Shown: piece after piece, positions 46,883 to 61,900 of the stretch
Layout: each line of letters starts with the position of its first letter
Position numbering within the stretch: position 1 is the stretch's first letter
Notes under the pieces: model-generated
The model's input: only the letters and a program-made list of their open reading frames with translations
The model's database searches: none
Told to the model about the DNA's origin: nothing
Program-made: the position numbers and the translations under genes
DNA from: Cyclina sinensis
Taxonomy: Eukaryota; Mollusca; Bivalvia; Venerida; Veneridae
Reading direction: 5' to 3'
Assembly (NCBI GenBank): GCA_012932295.1
Contig: JAAONU010000002.1
Location: 17,521,388-17,585,387 of the forward strand
Length of the DNA: 64,000 bases

Positions 46883-46995
46883 ACCTAATCAATTTTTTTT
46901 CAACACCAATCAATCTATTAATCTTCTTGCTACTGAACAAACACATTTGTTTGACTGATGTTGCATCCTAGACTGACAGGATCAGCTTCTACTGT

Positions 46996-49900
46996 CTAAC
47001 TCTTTAACCCCTCATGTTTCTTGTATAAGGCTGCAATATCTTTCTTGAAGAAACTTCTCAGCTGGGGTCTCCTGTTCTTGAATGTTGGAGTTAGCAGTTC
47101 ATTTTCCACAGAGAATAACTCTGATCTCAAAAGTATGTCTTTGGTCTGTAAAAATAACAAAGCTTTAGTATTTCAGTATATCTGCAAAAATAATGATATT
47201 TTCAAAATATAGTAGGGGACTTGATAGAAGTATTTTGGTTTTCATGCTAATACACCAATTGTGGGATGGATTCAACATGTTCAACAAGGATCTTTGCGCT
47301 GTAACACAGAAGTAGCCAGAACCTTTCACTTTTGACTCACATTCCACCCTTGATTAATACAGTAAAAACCCACAAATAACAACAGAATAACAACAGAATA
47401 ACAACAATCAAATAACTGGTTTTTATATTGGGTCTCAGTTGCTCTAAATTTTAGACTTAGGTTCTGTCAAATAACTAATTTACGCATGATTTTTTTGTAA
47501 TCAAAGTGGTATTATCATATAGCAGATATTTACTGTAATCCTTCATTAATATTCTTCATTAAGATATTCCAACATTCTCTGGTGCTTCATTACAGGTATA
47601 TGACATGCTGCAAGGCAGTAAAATCTACTGATATTTTAACACAAATCTAGAGAGATCTATCTATCTATCTGAGCTTATTTATTGTCAGTACAGGTTGCCG
47701 ATATGACCGACGGCCTCCTGAAGAGATTAGTTATTTTATGTGGTGGGGGTAGTGCCAGATACAGAAAGCATCCCATTCCAGAGTCACTCCTGGTTCTTTT
47801 GCATGCTCAGTGTATACCACTGATACATGGGACCTCGGTTTAACGTCTCAACCAAAAGTAATGTTAGTGGAGGAGCGGGGGATCGAACTCGGGACCCCTG
47901 GTTTACCAGTCCAGTGCGTTACCACTGGACCACATCCGCTCCTTTATAGTTATGGTCAAAGTGACCCAGAATAATAATATAAACTGAAACTGCAGTGGTG
48001 CACATTTTTATCAAAACATACATTATGTAACCACAAACATTATGTAACCAATTTTTGTACTTACAATTTCAAAACCTTGGAGGCCAGCTTCCCGTCCTGT
48101 TTTCTGAACATCCAACAATATCATGTTCTTCACACTCTGCAACACAGTAATGACAAGATTAGAGTTAAAATAATACAGGAAGATATAAATGAATGTGACT
48201 GGAACAAGCGCAGCTTTCGAATGAACACCATGCCCCTGGTGGGGCCTCAAAAAGGGTAAAGTTTTGTGACAAACAAACACACAGACAGACCAAAAACAAT
48301 ATGCTCCATCCGGGGGGAGTCATAAAAAAGTATCTGTTCTGTATCAAGTTCAAAAGTCAGGCCTGAATTTTCATATTATACTTACTAAAATCACAAGACA
48401 TACCTCACTCTCACACAGTTCCTTAAAGCTGCCTGTTAGACCCTGGGATTTGGCCCAGGCCATCAACACTTCTTCATCTGGTACAATGACAGTCATCACA
48501 TAGGGCTGGGAAAATAGGAGACAAAATAAATGAACCCTTCTGTATGAGAACTTGCATCCATAAAGTTTCAAAGCCAATAAATAGAAAATACATGTACAAA
48601 TCTCTTTAAATACATATTTAAAAGAATTACTCTTGTACTCACACATTTCAGACTAATAAACCCAGTAAATGTATCCACATTACCAGAGACAAGAAATTTT
48701 ATCATCCATTGAAAGTTATCAAAGACAATAATAATGCATGTAATTTCAAATGTGTGTGGCATACTGCAAACACTTAATAAATCCATGTATGAAACTGAAT
48801 AAACAACATACTTTTCAATTTCATATTACAAAATTTCATATTTTTAGATCAGGTAATGGATATCAGAGTAGACATAAGTTACCTGTAGACTATCTCCCTC
48901 AACAAATGCCTGGGCTACAAAGGAACTCCTCATGTATATCACCTCCAATTTCTCTGGTGCCACATATTCTCCCTGGAGAAAATTTATTGATCATAAAATA
49001 ACCATAAAACTACATAGGAACAGTATCATTCCAGTATGTATTCAGATAATTCTTTTATGTTCTCTAAATTTTTATTTTCAATTAACAAAAGATTTCTCAA
49101 TACAGCAAATGAGTAAAACATTTTTCCCCACTTTTCACATTTATAACCTATTACTCTATTCCAATTATGTCGGCTGGCATTAATGCTTAACTTCATCTAT
49201 CATATCTGGAAGGGAAGAAACATTATGTTCCTTTTTGTTTTCCAAGATATGTATGTATCAAGGATTTCAGCATTTAGAGCATTTAATCCAATTTCTGAAG
49301 TCACAAAAAACATTTAAAGTTTAATCCTTATCCTGCTGGAGGCAACTGACTCTGCCTTTGCGACCAGTGCAGATCATGATCAGGCGGCATGGATGTGTAT
49401 TCAGTCAGTAAATTTTCAGTAAGCACCCCCATAAATAATTGATGTATGTCCAAATTAAAAGATGGAAAAGTCCATTTGAGATATTTAGAATGGTAAGGTT
49501 TGATACATACAATGTGAAAAAGAAATCTTACCTGAGAGAGCTTGAACATGTTTTTCTTTCTGTCAATGATTTTCAGAGTTCCATCCTGGAAACAAATCAT
49601 ATAAAAGTTACATTTTTTACCATTCCTTCATACTTCGTTTTGAGAAACATTCAACAAGACCACTGCTAGGCAAAATAATATACCCCACAAAGGTGTACTT
49701 GTTAATAGGAGATGGTTCGTCATACATACCTACTCTTCATGAAGACAATGTGTATTAAGACTCATTTCAACCGGATGAAATTCTATTTAACTGATTTATC
49801 CAAGAGCAGATAGCTCCACACTGCATCAGCTGACACTAAAAAAATGCCATGTACACTTACTCTCTGTGTAGACAATATCCTGTAAGTTTCATTTAAATCA

Positions 49901-52900
49901 GATGATAACTATAACAAGAGTTATCTGCACAAGAAATTGCTTATTGTCAAGTTATTGATATATTCAATGGCAGGTGTACAAGTCGATTTTCATGGGAAAA
50001 AAGGTCCAGCATATCTACTCTTCATGTAGATATTGCGCAGTTATCTCAGTCTGATGAAAACTGTAGCAGGATTTATCCAAACAAAGAAATTGCTAACGTA
50101 TGGACAGATGGACAAACAGATCACATGTGCCAAAGCATTTTTTAGGGCTATCATCAAATATCACAATATCAATATATTTTCAACAATTTATCTGATATTA
50201 ATTTGCAATATGGAATATCGATTCAATCTGTAATGTCATCATAAAAATGAAATAAATGCTAACTCTAAATTAACATCTCTTGGGGGTGTTTTTTTTTTCT
50301 TTTTTGCCGTTCAAAATTCTTAGGAAGCCATTATTGTTTACAATGTCCACTTGTGTGCATGCGTTTTGGTTTCTTCTAGTCTATTATATTTTTGGTATCT
50401 AAAACAAGCATAACTTATATCACTGTGGACAGTTTTTTATCATAAACGTAGTGAATTTTATTATATCTTATCTTAGTCTTGATATATTGATATTCATTTT
50501 ACTGTCAATAATTCCCTTTTATTTTACTGATACAAAATTTTCGATCAATGACAGCCGTAACCATAACACAACCTTTTGGGGTATTAAAATCAAACCAGAA
50601 ATCTGTTGTGACAAAAGGCTAAGTATTGCAAGGTACCAATCAATTTAGTCAAATAAACATAGAACCTTCATGATGTTTTCAAAATTTAACTTAACTTGTG
50701 CTGAAGATTTTAAGCAATACAACGATTAATAAAAAAAATTCTTTGCATGTTTTTATGCAGAAATGGATATCAACAGAAGTTCGAAGCCAGCCATTGCCTT
50801 CATCAAAAGAAAAGTACATTCTAAGACCAGCCAAAAATGAACAAAGATTTAGATCAGTTACTGCTGTTACCTTCTTTTATATGTCTAAAACTTTCAAAAC
50901 AATTGTAACAACGTACTGGTAGCCATTCTCCAATGTCACCTGTGTGAAGCCAGCCATCTTTGTCAATTGTTTCTGCTGTTTTTACTGGGTCTTTGTAATA
51001 CCCACTGCTTAAGGTTGGCCCTTTAGCACATACCTGAATTGTACAAAAACATGACTCACAGTGTCTTAATTTCTTGATCTGAAAATAAATCATGCTGAAC
51101 GTTCCTTTTACACTATTTCTTTAAATTAAATTCTGTTCTGATAAAATAGGAAATACATGAATTTTACAGATCAAGTATATATCCAGTGTTTATTTGTTAC
51201 TTCTATAAATCAGGAAAGATGGACACTTATGGATAAATAAATCTATTTTTGTGGGAATATAAAAATGAACAAATTGCAGAGGATCTCAACATTGTACAAT
51301 TTAATTTTGTTATAATGATAAAAGTTGTTTAATGCTTTCTTACAGAAGAAAATAAGACTGCCAATTAAATAAAAATGATATATTACTTCCTGACACAAGG
51401 TCAAGGTTAAACAGAAAAAAAAGGATCAAACCTCTCCCTGGTTGTTTTTGGCAAAATAACCATATTCCGGCACATCAAACAGTTTAATGTAATTGTATGG
51501 CAATGGAGGTCCAACAGCACCTAAGTGTATATAGATAATGATTCATCACATAACTTTTCTAGTATTTACATAGTGACCTGCTTGTTATAGTGTCATTTAT
51601 ATCAAAGGGCCACCTTACTGGGCTTATGAGTCACCTCTTTTGTTTTACATAATTATTTCCTAGTTATTTTCTTGTATGCCATACAGACAATGCACTGGCA
51701 GTAACAAGCTTGTGGCTCACCAAATAGCCTCATAAGTTCAAGCTAAGACTTGAACCTTTCACCTCCTGCCCTGAAGAAAGATGCCTTAACCACAAGGCAA
51801 AGGGAACTGAAGGATTCAAACAACTGAACTTTAGCTTTACTGACATATACCACTTTTTGATTTTCAAAGTATCAGCAGAATTCCAAATACTTTTGAGGTT
51901 ATGCATACCTGTGAACCTTCATTTGTGCTCAGGTGGGAGATTGACTCCAAAAAAGTGGGAGATTTGGGTAAAAAAGTGGGAGATTTTAAACAGTGTCATT
52001 CTATGGTATGTATTGAAAGTTTTTATAGCGGGATGGGTGAGAATATCTCAAATTTACTCCAGCTCAGGTTACTGTTAACACTTTTGTTGTCACATACTGG
52101 TTTTAAAAAAAACAACTGTTGTTCAGAGACCTCTGCAAACACTATGAAACAAACAACATTTAAAATAATTTATTTGACATAAATATTCAACAGTTAAAAC
52201 AAGTAAAACAATCACAGGTCACATCAAATGCTACATCAGGGGTTGCATATCCAAATTTGAGAGATCCCCCAGGATTTCAGGAAGGGTTGTCGCAGGAAAG
52301 ACTATTTTATCTGTTTTGTCACGCACTGATATATACATGTAATTTACAATGGTGTAAATCTGTATATTACACTTAAATAAATAAATCAGCAAATGTAATT
52401 GCTCTTCATTCTTTAATGTCTTTCTTCTTTTAAAACCTTGGTAATGAACAGGAGTATAGTCTCAGGGATGTTCATGTGATGTCAACCCAGACAGCAAAAA
52501 TATTCAAGTCTGAGAGAAAAGGAAACTTTTTCACTGTTTTCTATAAATATTAAAATACGACGGCGTCGCGGAAATATATGACAATCGAAATTTATCCGTT
52601 ATTTTCACTCGCTGCTTCATGTTTAATGAACTAAATATTTGCTGAAATTGGTTTCCTTCAATTTGTTAAGCTTGTCTTAAATCTACTTGACCTTTTCTTA
52701 TAAATAAATCCGAGAATTAAAACTAAAGTACCAAAAAGTATTTCAGCCATTTTGTGTGAAATATGCAGTTGCACTTTTATAAACTTGATGACAAAACATT
52801 GCTCGAACTGCACGCTTATTTCGTGGAGCGTGTGAATACTTCCTTCTTGGGTGGTAAATAAAGAAGCAAAGAAGAAATATCTGCATCAATTGAACGTTTT

Positions 52901-55900
52901 CTGCGAGCATCTTCACATCGGCGAACCATCATTATATTACAATAAATTAACGCCGATCCGATTTTGATCTCGGCGTCATCAATCAGTCATTTGTCGCTCC
53001 CTGTTTAAATAATACGTTTTTGTTTCCTAATCAACAACTAACGTATTAAAATTTCACACGCGGTCATTATCAAAAGTCACCAACATGTAGGCGGAGCCAA
53101 CACACGTTAGGCATCAGTTCTTGTTACCGATTGGTTAACTTGCAAAGCTGTTGACGCTGTCAATTATCGGAGTGATTAGCTGTCTCTTGTGTATTGGGAA
53201 AATACAAGAAAATGTCAAAAGTCGGGAGAAATACCGTAACATGCGGGAGGCAGGAGATTGGGCTTAAAAATCGGGAGTCTCCAGCCTAAGTCGGGAGGGT
53301 TCACAGGTATGAACGGTTATGACTACTTCTGACAGAACTTTGTCATACACGACAAAAACTTAGTATCAAAGGAAAACAGAAATGGCATTCAGAGGTCCAC
53401 GTAAGCAAAAGGTTAAACATACCTGCTTGCCAGTCACCTGGTAAACCAATGGTTACGGCTGCCACTGATTCTGTCTGTCCATATGCTTCCAAAAACTGTA
53501 ATTATCATAACAAAAGATAGTATTAATGACAGCTGTATCCCCCTCTGCCGATTCATCCACACTGTATGATGAGAGGTTGTTGTAAACCTGTTGTAAATGC
53601 ATATAAGTAATACAACGTAGCTAAGACATTAATATTGCTGACATCCCTCAAAACTGAAATAATTTTTAAGGTTTATTATTAAGAGTACCATTGTGGATAA
53701 TCATCTACAATGGAGTGTTAGACAATTAGCACTCAGAGTAACTTTGAAACTGACAGAGTAGCTTATTGCTTATATATGGAGTGCCCCTTTACTATTCAAC
53801 TGAATACAATTTTATTTCTAGCCTTGGTGACCTTAACCCCAATTTAATGGAAGAGGTTCATGCAAGGTCTCTATTATTAGACTCTATAAATCAAAAATTT
53901 AAAATATCAATCAATTATTTAAAGTCTCTCTGACAGAAAGTAGAAAAATCTTTTATTAGCTGCAGTGACCTTGACCTTGACCCAGTGACCTAAAACCCCA
54001 CCTCAGGGAAGAGGTCTATGCAAGGAACCTAAATACCAAATATCAGAGATATTGGTATATAAATGAAGGCTCCATGAGGTGAAGTAGATAAATCTATTTT
54101 CAGCCTCAGTGACCTTCACCCCAATTTAATGAAGATAAAATTTCTCACCAATTTTCAGAATGATTGGATGTTAAATGTGACCTGTCAAATGTTAACAAAG
54201 TGAACATGGATGGAAGCGAGACAAACAACATTCAGAGATGACAAAAGCTCACCCTGAGCATATGCTCTGAAGATCTCAAAATGAGGCACCAAAAGCAGAT
54301 ACTGGCTAGAAAGTTTTCAAAAATCATTGTGTAAATTACCCTTTGTGGTAAGAAACCAAACAAGAGGGCCATGATGGCCCTAGATCCCTCACCTGAGTAT
54401 GACTGCTTTTAACAAAATTGTTATGGCCCTGATTATTTGACCCCAGATGACCCATATTCGAACTTGACCTAGAAATTACTGAAAAAACTTTTCTGACAAA
54501 TTTCCAGGTTATTTGGACTGAAAATATTACCTCTAGAGTGTTAACAAGGTTTTCCAATATTTGGGCTCTATGACCTAGTTTTTGACCCCAGATGACCCAT
54601 ATTCGAACTTGAGCTAGAAATCATCGAAACAACCTCTCTGACAAATTTCAAGGTTATTTGGACAGAAAATATAGCCTCTAGAGTGTTAACAAGGTTTTTC
54701 AATATTTGGGCTCTGTGACCCATATTTTCATCCCAGTTGACCCATATTCAAACTTGACCTATAAATCATCAAAACAACCTTTCTGACATATTTTCAGGAT
54801 ATTTGGACAGAAAATGTAACCTCTAATGTGTTAACAAGGTTTTTCCATATTTGGGTTCTGTGACCTAGTTTTTGAACCCAGATTACCCATATTCAAATCT
54901 GAGCTAGAAACCATCGAGACAACCTTTCTGACAAATTTCCAGGTTATTTGGACTGTAAATGTTATCTCTTGAGTGTTTACAAGGTTTTTCCAAATTTGGG
55001 CTCTGTGACTTAAGTTCTTGAATCTAGATGACCTATATTCAGAACTGAGCTAGAAATCATCAAAACAACCTTTCTAACAAAAGTCCAGGATAGTTTGACT
55101 GAAAATGATGCCTCTAGAGTGTTAACAAGGTTTTTCCATATTTGGGCTCTGTGACTTAGTTTTTAAGCCCAGATTACCTATATTCGAACCTGAGCTAGAA
55201 ATCATTGAAACAACCTCTCAGACAAATTTTCAGGATATTTGGACAGAAAATGTAACCTCTGGCGTGTTTACAAGGTTTCTCCATATTTGAGCTCTGTGAC
55301 CTTGTTTTTGACCCCAGATGACCCATATTCAAACTTGAGCTAGAAACATTGAAACAACCTTTCTGACAAATTTCCAGATTACTTGGACTGAAAATGTTAC
55401 CTTTAGAGTGTTAATAAGGTTCGGGCTCTGTGACCTAGTTCTCCAACCCAGATGACCCATATTCCAAATTGAGCTAGAAATCATCAAACCAACCTTTCTG
55501 ACAAATTTTCAGGATATTTGGACAGAAAATGTACCTCTGGCGTGTTAACACAGTTTTTCCATATAAGGGCTCTGTGACCTAGTTTTTGATCCCAGATGAC
55601 CCATATTCAAATTTGTGCTATATATCATCAAACCAACCTCTCTGACAAATTTCCAGGATATTTGGACTGAAAAAGTAGCCTGTAGATTGTTAACAAGTTT
55701 TTCCTATTTTTGGGCTCTGTGACCTAGTTTTTGAGCCCAGATTATCCATATTCGATACTGACCTAGAAATCATTAAAACAACCTTTCTGACAAATTTCTA
55801 GGATATTTGGACTGAAAATGTAGCCTCTAGATTGTTAACAAGGTTTTTCTATTTTTGGGCCTTTTGACCTAGTTTTTCATTCCAGAAAATCCATGTTCGA

Positions 55901-58900
55901 ACTCGCTCGAGTAATCACTGGGACAAACATCCTGACTAAGTTTCATGACAATTGAGGCAAAAATGTGACCACTAGACTGTTAACAAACTTAGTATGGACG
56001 TCCAATGGACGACGGACATTGATTGATCCTTGTAGCTCACCAGGAGCCTACGGCTCAGGTGAGCTAAAAATTACAAATGGTGCAATTTGGTGATCACTTT
56101 CCATCTAGGGCCACATTTTCTCAAAATCTCCCAAACCAAACTAGAAAAAATGTCTGCCTACCATACACCCCAGAGAACATCTGAAGAAAGAGAGTACTTT
56201 GGCTTCTAGTGGTGCTGAGCCTGTAAATACCATGTCTACTCTTCCACCAAATATTGCCTGTATTTTCTTAAACACAATCTTGTCCCAGATACTGTCCTTC
56301 CTAATTACAAACCTACACAAATATTTACATGATATACATTAAATTTTGTATTTTCAAATTAATCATGAAATGATTTTTAAATGATTCTAAGAACAATTAT
56401 CTTCACCTGATTGATTGGGAAAGTTTTTTGAATACACTTGCACGGTATTGTCAACTGGACGACAAAATGCATCTAACTACTTTAACATTTCTGATTCTTC
56501 ATAGATTAAATCAAACTAGAAAATGATTTAGTATTAATATTATTATTGTAGAAAGGTTAAAAGCTCATATAAACTGGCATAACACTAGTTTGAAATATAC
56601 AAAATAAAAACAGGGGTATCCAGCATTGTTTGCAACTATCACCATACTGTTTTAGTAAGTAAAGGATTCCTTTACAAGTTCTTGTTTTTTCCACTTTTCA
56701 GTTCAACTTTGACATTGCAATCACATATCAAAGTCAAGGGTGATAACTAGATATATATTAAAGCATTCATCAAGTCAACAATTTCCTTTAGATATAGAAA
56801 TAATTGCAAAAGCTTAAATCTTACTTCTTCAATTCCTTTTCTTTGGAAGCAATGGCCAAGTTAAATAACAATGTCTTGATCTTGCTGGCATGAACACCTG
56901 CCATTACCTAGAAACAGAGAAATAGAATTATGTAAACAAAAGTTATGCACCTTCAACATATTTCATGTGAAGATAGCTTTATAAGTTTTACCTGCCTTTA
57001 ACATTTGCCATACAATTTTCAGTCTTCACAAATGACAGCATAATATCGTCTGGAAGATAATACGAATAATATGAATGCAACATCCAAACAAGAAGCGCCG
57101 CAATGCGACGAAAACCAGGTTTTCAACGACCAAGTATTGATGTGACAGGAATTAGGAAGAAATATGGCAGTGAAGTAAAAATGGTGCTGTTATTTTGGTA
57201 CCAACACAGAAAGTTGGTTTCAATAGTTCAAAATAAAATTTTCAAGTTACAAAGTAGACATGAAATAATATATCATATCTTTTTTAAATTACCTCCAAAG
57301 ATGATATGACCTTTGACTGCCAAATCAAGTTAAAATCATGTAAACAGGATTTTCAATGTTAATGTCACTGTGACCTTGACCTTGGAGCCAGCCATGCGGA
57401 ACATGCGTTCTGCACGTCATCTTGATGTGGTAAACATTTGTCTGAAGTTTCATCAAAATTCTTCAAAGGGTTGAAGAGTTACAGAGCGGACAGGATTTTC
57501 AATGTTAATGTCACTGTGACCTTGACCTTGGAGCCAGCCATGCGGAACATGCGTTCTGCACGTCATCTTGATGTGGTAAACATTTGTCTGAAGTTTCATC
57601 AAAATTCTTCAAAGGGTTGAAGAGTTACAGAGCGGACAGGATTTTCAATGTTAATGTCACTGTGACCTTGACCTTGGAGCCAGCCACGCGGAACATGCGT
57701 TCTGCATGTCATCTTGATGTGGTAAACATTTGTCTGAAGTTTCATCAAAATTCTTCAAAGGGTTGAAGAGTTACAGAGCGGACAGGATTTTCAATGTTAA
57801 TGTCACTGTGACCTTGACCTTGGAGCCAGCCATGCGGAACATGCGTTCTGCACGTCATCTTGATGTGGTAAACATTTGTCTGAAGTTTCATCAAAATTCT
57901 TCAAAGGGTTGAAGAGTTACAGAGCGGACACAATTTCGTTTGACGCCCGCCCGCCCATCCGCCCATCCGCCCGCCATACCCCAATCTAATAACCAGGATT
58001 TTCAAAATTGAAAACCTGGTTAACAAACAAGAACTGTCAGGATGACACTGATGCCCCCTTATGTACAGTGGGAAGTCCCAAGATCAATAAGGAACATCCA
58101 CTCAACATGGGAAACCTAAAGCAATTAGATCCAGAGTTATCTACTCAAAAAGCTTCACCATGTCTGAAATTCCTGGATTCACACACTCTTGATTATTTAA
58201 ATAAAAAACCATAAAAACAGGCCTCTTTGGATTTATCGAAATATATATATATATGCACTATCAATCTGTGAAGTTTGAGGGATCTACGTTCAGTAGTTCT
58301 AAGGTAATAGATCAGAAACTATTTTTACTATGAGCTCAAGCAAGATCTTTGACCCAGTGAGCCCCAAAACAATCAAGATAATTTACTACTAATGCCTAAA
58401 CATCCTAGGGAGTCTGAATATCTTTGAAGCAGTTGTTGTAGAAATATTGACAAGACACTGTTAGCAATGTGTGGGCCACTGTAAGCTGACCATTGACCCT
58501 GTTAAACAAAAAATAACAAAGGCCATCTACTAATTACACTCAACCTCTTCTTAAACTAGAAATGGTTTTTGATTGAACAAAAACATATGTCTCCCCCCAG
58601 CCAGTTGCTGCAGGCAGTATTGAATCAGACGATTGTAAAATTTGACATTTAACCTCAAAGTGTGATCTTGACCTTGAGACACCACACCCTCAAAGTGGGT
58701 TCTGCATGTCACCTTGATGATGTGAACATCTGACCCAAGTTTCATAAAAATCCTTCAAGGGTTTTGGAAGATACAGAGTGGAAACGATTTTGTGGCATTT
58801 GACATTTAACCTCCAAGTGTGACCTTGACTTGAGACACCACACCCGCAAAGTGGGTTCTGCATGTCGCCTTGATGAGGTGAACATCTGACCCAAGTTTCA

Positions 58901-61900
58901 TAAAAATCCTTCAAGGGCTTTGGTAGATACAGAGCGGACACGAGTTTGTGACGGACAGACGGACGGACAGACAGACAACCGGGGAAAAACAATATGTCTC
59001 CCCCGATGAGGTGAACATCTGACCCAAGTTTCATAAAAATCCTTCAAGGGCTTTTGAAGATACAGAGCGGACACGATTTTGTTGCATTTGACATTTAACC
59101 TCCAAGTGTGACCTTGACCTTGAGACACCACACCCGCAGAGTAGGTTCTGCACGTCACCTTGATAAGGTGAACATCTGACCCAAGTTTCATAAAAATCCT
59201 TCAAAGGCTTTTGAAGATACAGAGCGGACACAATTTTGTGGCATTTGACATTAAACCTCCAAGTGTGACCTTGACCTTCAGACACCACACCCGCAAAGTG
59301 GGTTCTGCACGTCATCTTGATGAAGTGAACATCTGACCCAAGTTTCATAAAAATCCTTCAAGGGCTTTGGAAGATACAGAGCGGACACGATTTTGTGACG
59401 GACAGACGGACGGACGGACGGACGGACAACCAGGGGAAAAACAATATGTCTCCCCCATTTTTGGGGGGAGACATAATTCGAACGTCCTGGGAACAGTTGT
59501 TCTTGAACTACTGAGCTGAAACTGTTTCCAAAGTGCTAACCACTGTGAAGTTCACCTTTGATCCTGTGGGCCCAAAATCAATAGGTGTCAATTACTCATC
59601 ATGCCAATCCATTCTGTAAAGTTTGTATGTCCTGGGAAAACTGTTTTCAACATGTGAACCCCTCTGAGCTTGACCTTTGACCTTCTGGCCCCAAAAACAA
59701 TAGGGTCATCTACTATCAACGCCTATAATGTAAAGTTTAAAGGTCCTTGGAGTTACTGATCAGAAACGGTTTTCAAACTGCAGGCTCCTGTGAGACTGAC
59801 TTCTAATCTAGTAGTCCCAAAAACAATAAGGTTCATTTACACATAATGTTTAACCAATCAGATGAAGTCCCCCTGCCTATGTGTTCCCAAGTGACTGCTC
59901 AGAAACGCCTTGGTCTACCAAAGGACCAATGTACCTACTGACCAACAGACATGAGCAAAGCACTGTACCCCTACTTCTTTGAAGAAGGGTATAATAACCT
60001 ATTTACCTTATCATAAATCCTGTTTAGAAGTCTCGGAACAGAGAAGAAAATTGTAGGCTTCAATGTCTGCAAGTCGTCCAGCAACAGTTTTATATCTCCC
60101 CGGAAAAAGCCGATTTGTGCTCCTTCCATTGTTAAGACCTGTTGTCCGATTCTTTCATACATGTGGGCCAGGGGAAGGTAGGATAAATGAACATCATTAC
60201 TGTTGTACTTTCTGTAATGCTAAAGGTAACAGATAAAAACCTTCGTTCCCGTTAATGTACAATAAAGAAAAGGTTTTGGCAAGGTTTACTGTAAAATTAG
60301 TAAAATTCCCAACAATTTAATTTTTGCCATTTTTTAGTTTTGCTCTATAAATTCTCTTTTCACACTGTATCATCAGCTTCACCAGCATAAACAAAAGAAA
60401 AAAGATCTAAAACAGTATGTTCATGTATAGATTTTGAAATAAAGCCATGTTACAACATCAGGTTTTATAGTACACAAATAGTATGACAAATGCATAATTA
60501 TGCCTACCTGTTAAGTTTCTTAATGATCTTTTAATTCATAAACTTACAATCTGGACATAATATATTATAAGAATCTTACACTGGCTGCAGGTACAGACAG
60601 GAATATCTGGCTCGAGGGTAACTGTTTACAGTGTTAACGAGACTCTGCCAAGTTACTGCTAAACAATTACCCCGAGAGCCAGATATTTCTGTCTGTTATG
60701 GCAGCCAGTGTTTGATTCTTTTTCTTGCATATCACATGTAAATCATATTTCTGATGGAAATTACAAAATTCTAATATTTTATATCTAACACTGTTTTCTA
60801 ATAGTAGTGTATGAATTTACAACTTCATTCATAACGGCGAAATGACGTCATCCTAAGCACGCCATTTATTCATAAAATGTATTGAAATGACGTCCTTTCA
60901 AAGCACGTGACTTGTCTTACACCGGGGTGTGTAAGATGAGTTTTTCTAGCACCGATGTAAACAGCAGGAAATCCTGTCTGATATGCAAGTAAAATTTTAA
61001 ACATCTTTATTGACTGGGAAAAATACAGGCAAAAAGTATTGAGCAATATTTCTATATCCAAACAGGGGAGATACATTTGCTATAAGACAGGTAACAGTTA
61101 TCAAAGTGTGTCCAAGACTAATGAACTACCCTAATGCAAAAGTCTAAAGTTGAAAAAAAAAAACGTATAAGTTTTCATGCATGTAAGGCCATGTTATGTT
61201 CTCCTACATTTATAAATTTATTTAAGACATGGTTTGAACAGATTACAATACTTGTTGCAACCCAACTAAGTCATTACATTTATACTTACATTCGACGTAA
61301 GACAGAGACCAGTTAACTGAGCCATAAGTTGTCTGTAATTCATCATTACACCTTTTGGATTGCCTGAAAATATAGAAAAATGACAAAATCATAATATAAA
61401 ATCTGAAGCATGAAAAAATCTGGCTATTTATAAAGTTTTGTTTTCCATAAAACCAGCTGTTCTTTGTTTCTTACTGAAGGATATCATGTTTCCCTATGTG
61501 ATGCTTCTTTTTATTCCCTTTTTAGTTCTTAGCAGGTAAAATAGGCATTTGTGAAATAGATGAATATTTCAAATCCATATCTATAATAATAAACTAATGT
61601 AGAATTTTAAACTGACAGATTTAACAGTTAGAATATAGAAATACAACTAAAAAAATATGGGAGGATAATAAATAAATGTCAAAGGGACATAACTGTTACA
61701 AAATTCATCAAAAGTTACCTGTGGTTCCACTTGTATAACAGATAAGTGCCAGGTCCTCAGGTCCTGGAGGCTGTCAGACAAACAAACAATATTTCAAAAA
61801 CAGGATAAACATGTCTGTTGAATATTCAACCAGAACAACTATGTTCTTCTACTGCTATTATATATAATAATGGTTGTTTGGTTTTCTTCTGCTGTCTACA

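Noticed and set aside
57360..57385. TGACCTTGACCTT motifs as nuclear receptor binding sites
   Set aside because: They occur in every unit of several transposon families (27300, 42720, 53990, 57370, 58670) and are explained by repeat content.
57438..57912. Three nearly identical 60-codon frames
   Set aside because: They arise because a 146-bp unit is tandemly repeated; they are non-coding repeat sequence.
58690..59348. Overlapping minus-strand frames of 97-114 codons with MKLGSDVH peptides
   Set aside because: Repeat-derived translations of the 157-bp modules.
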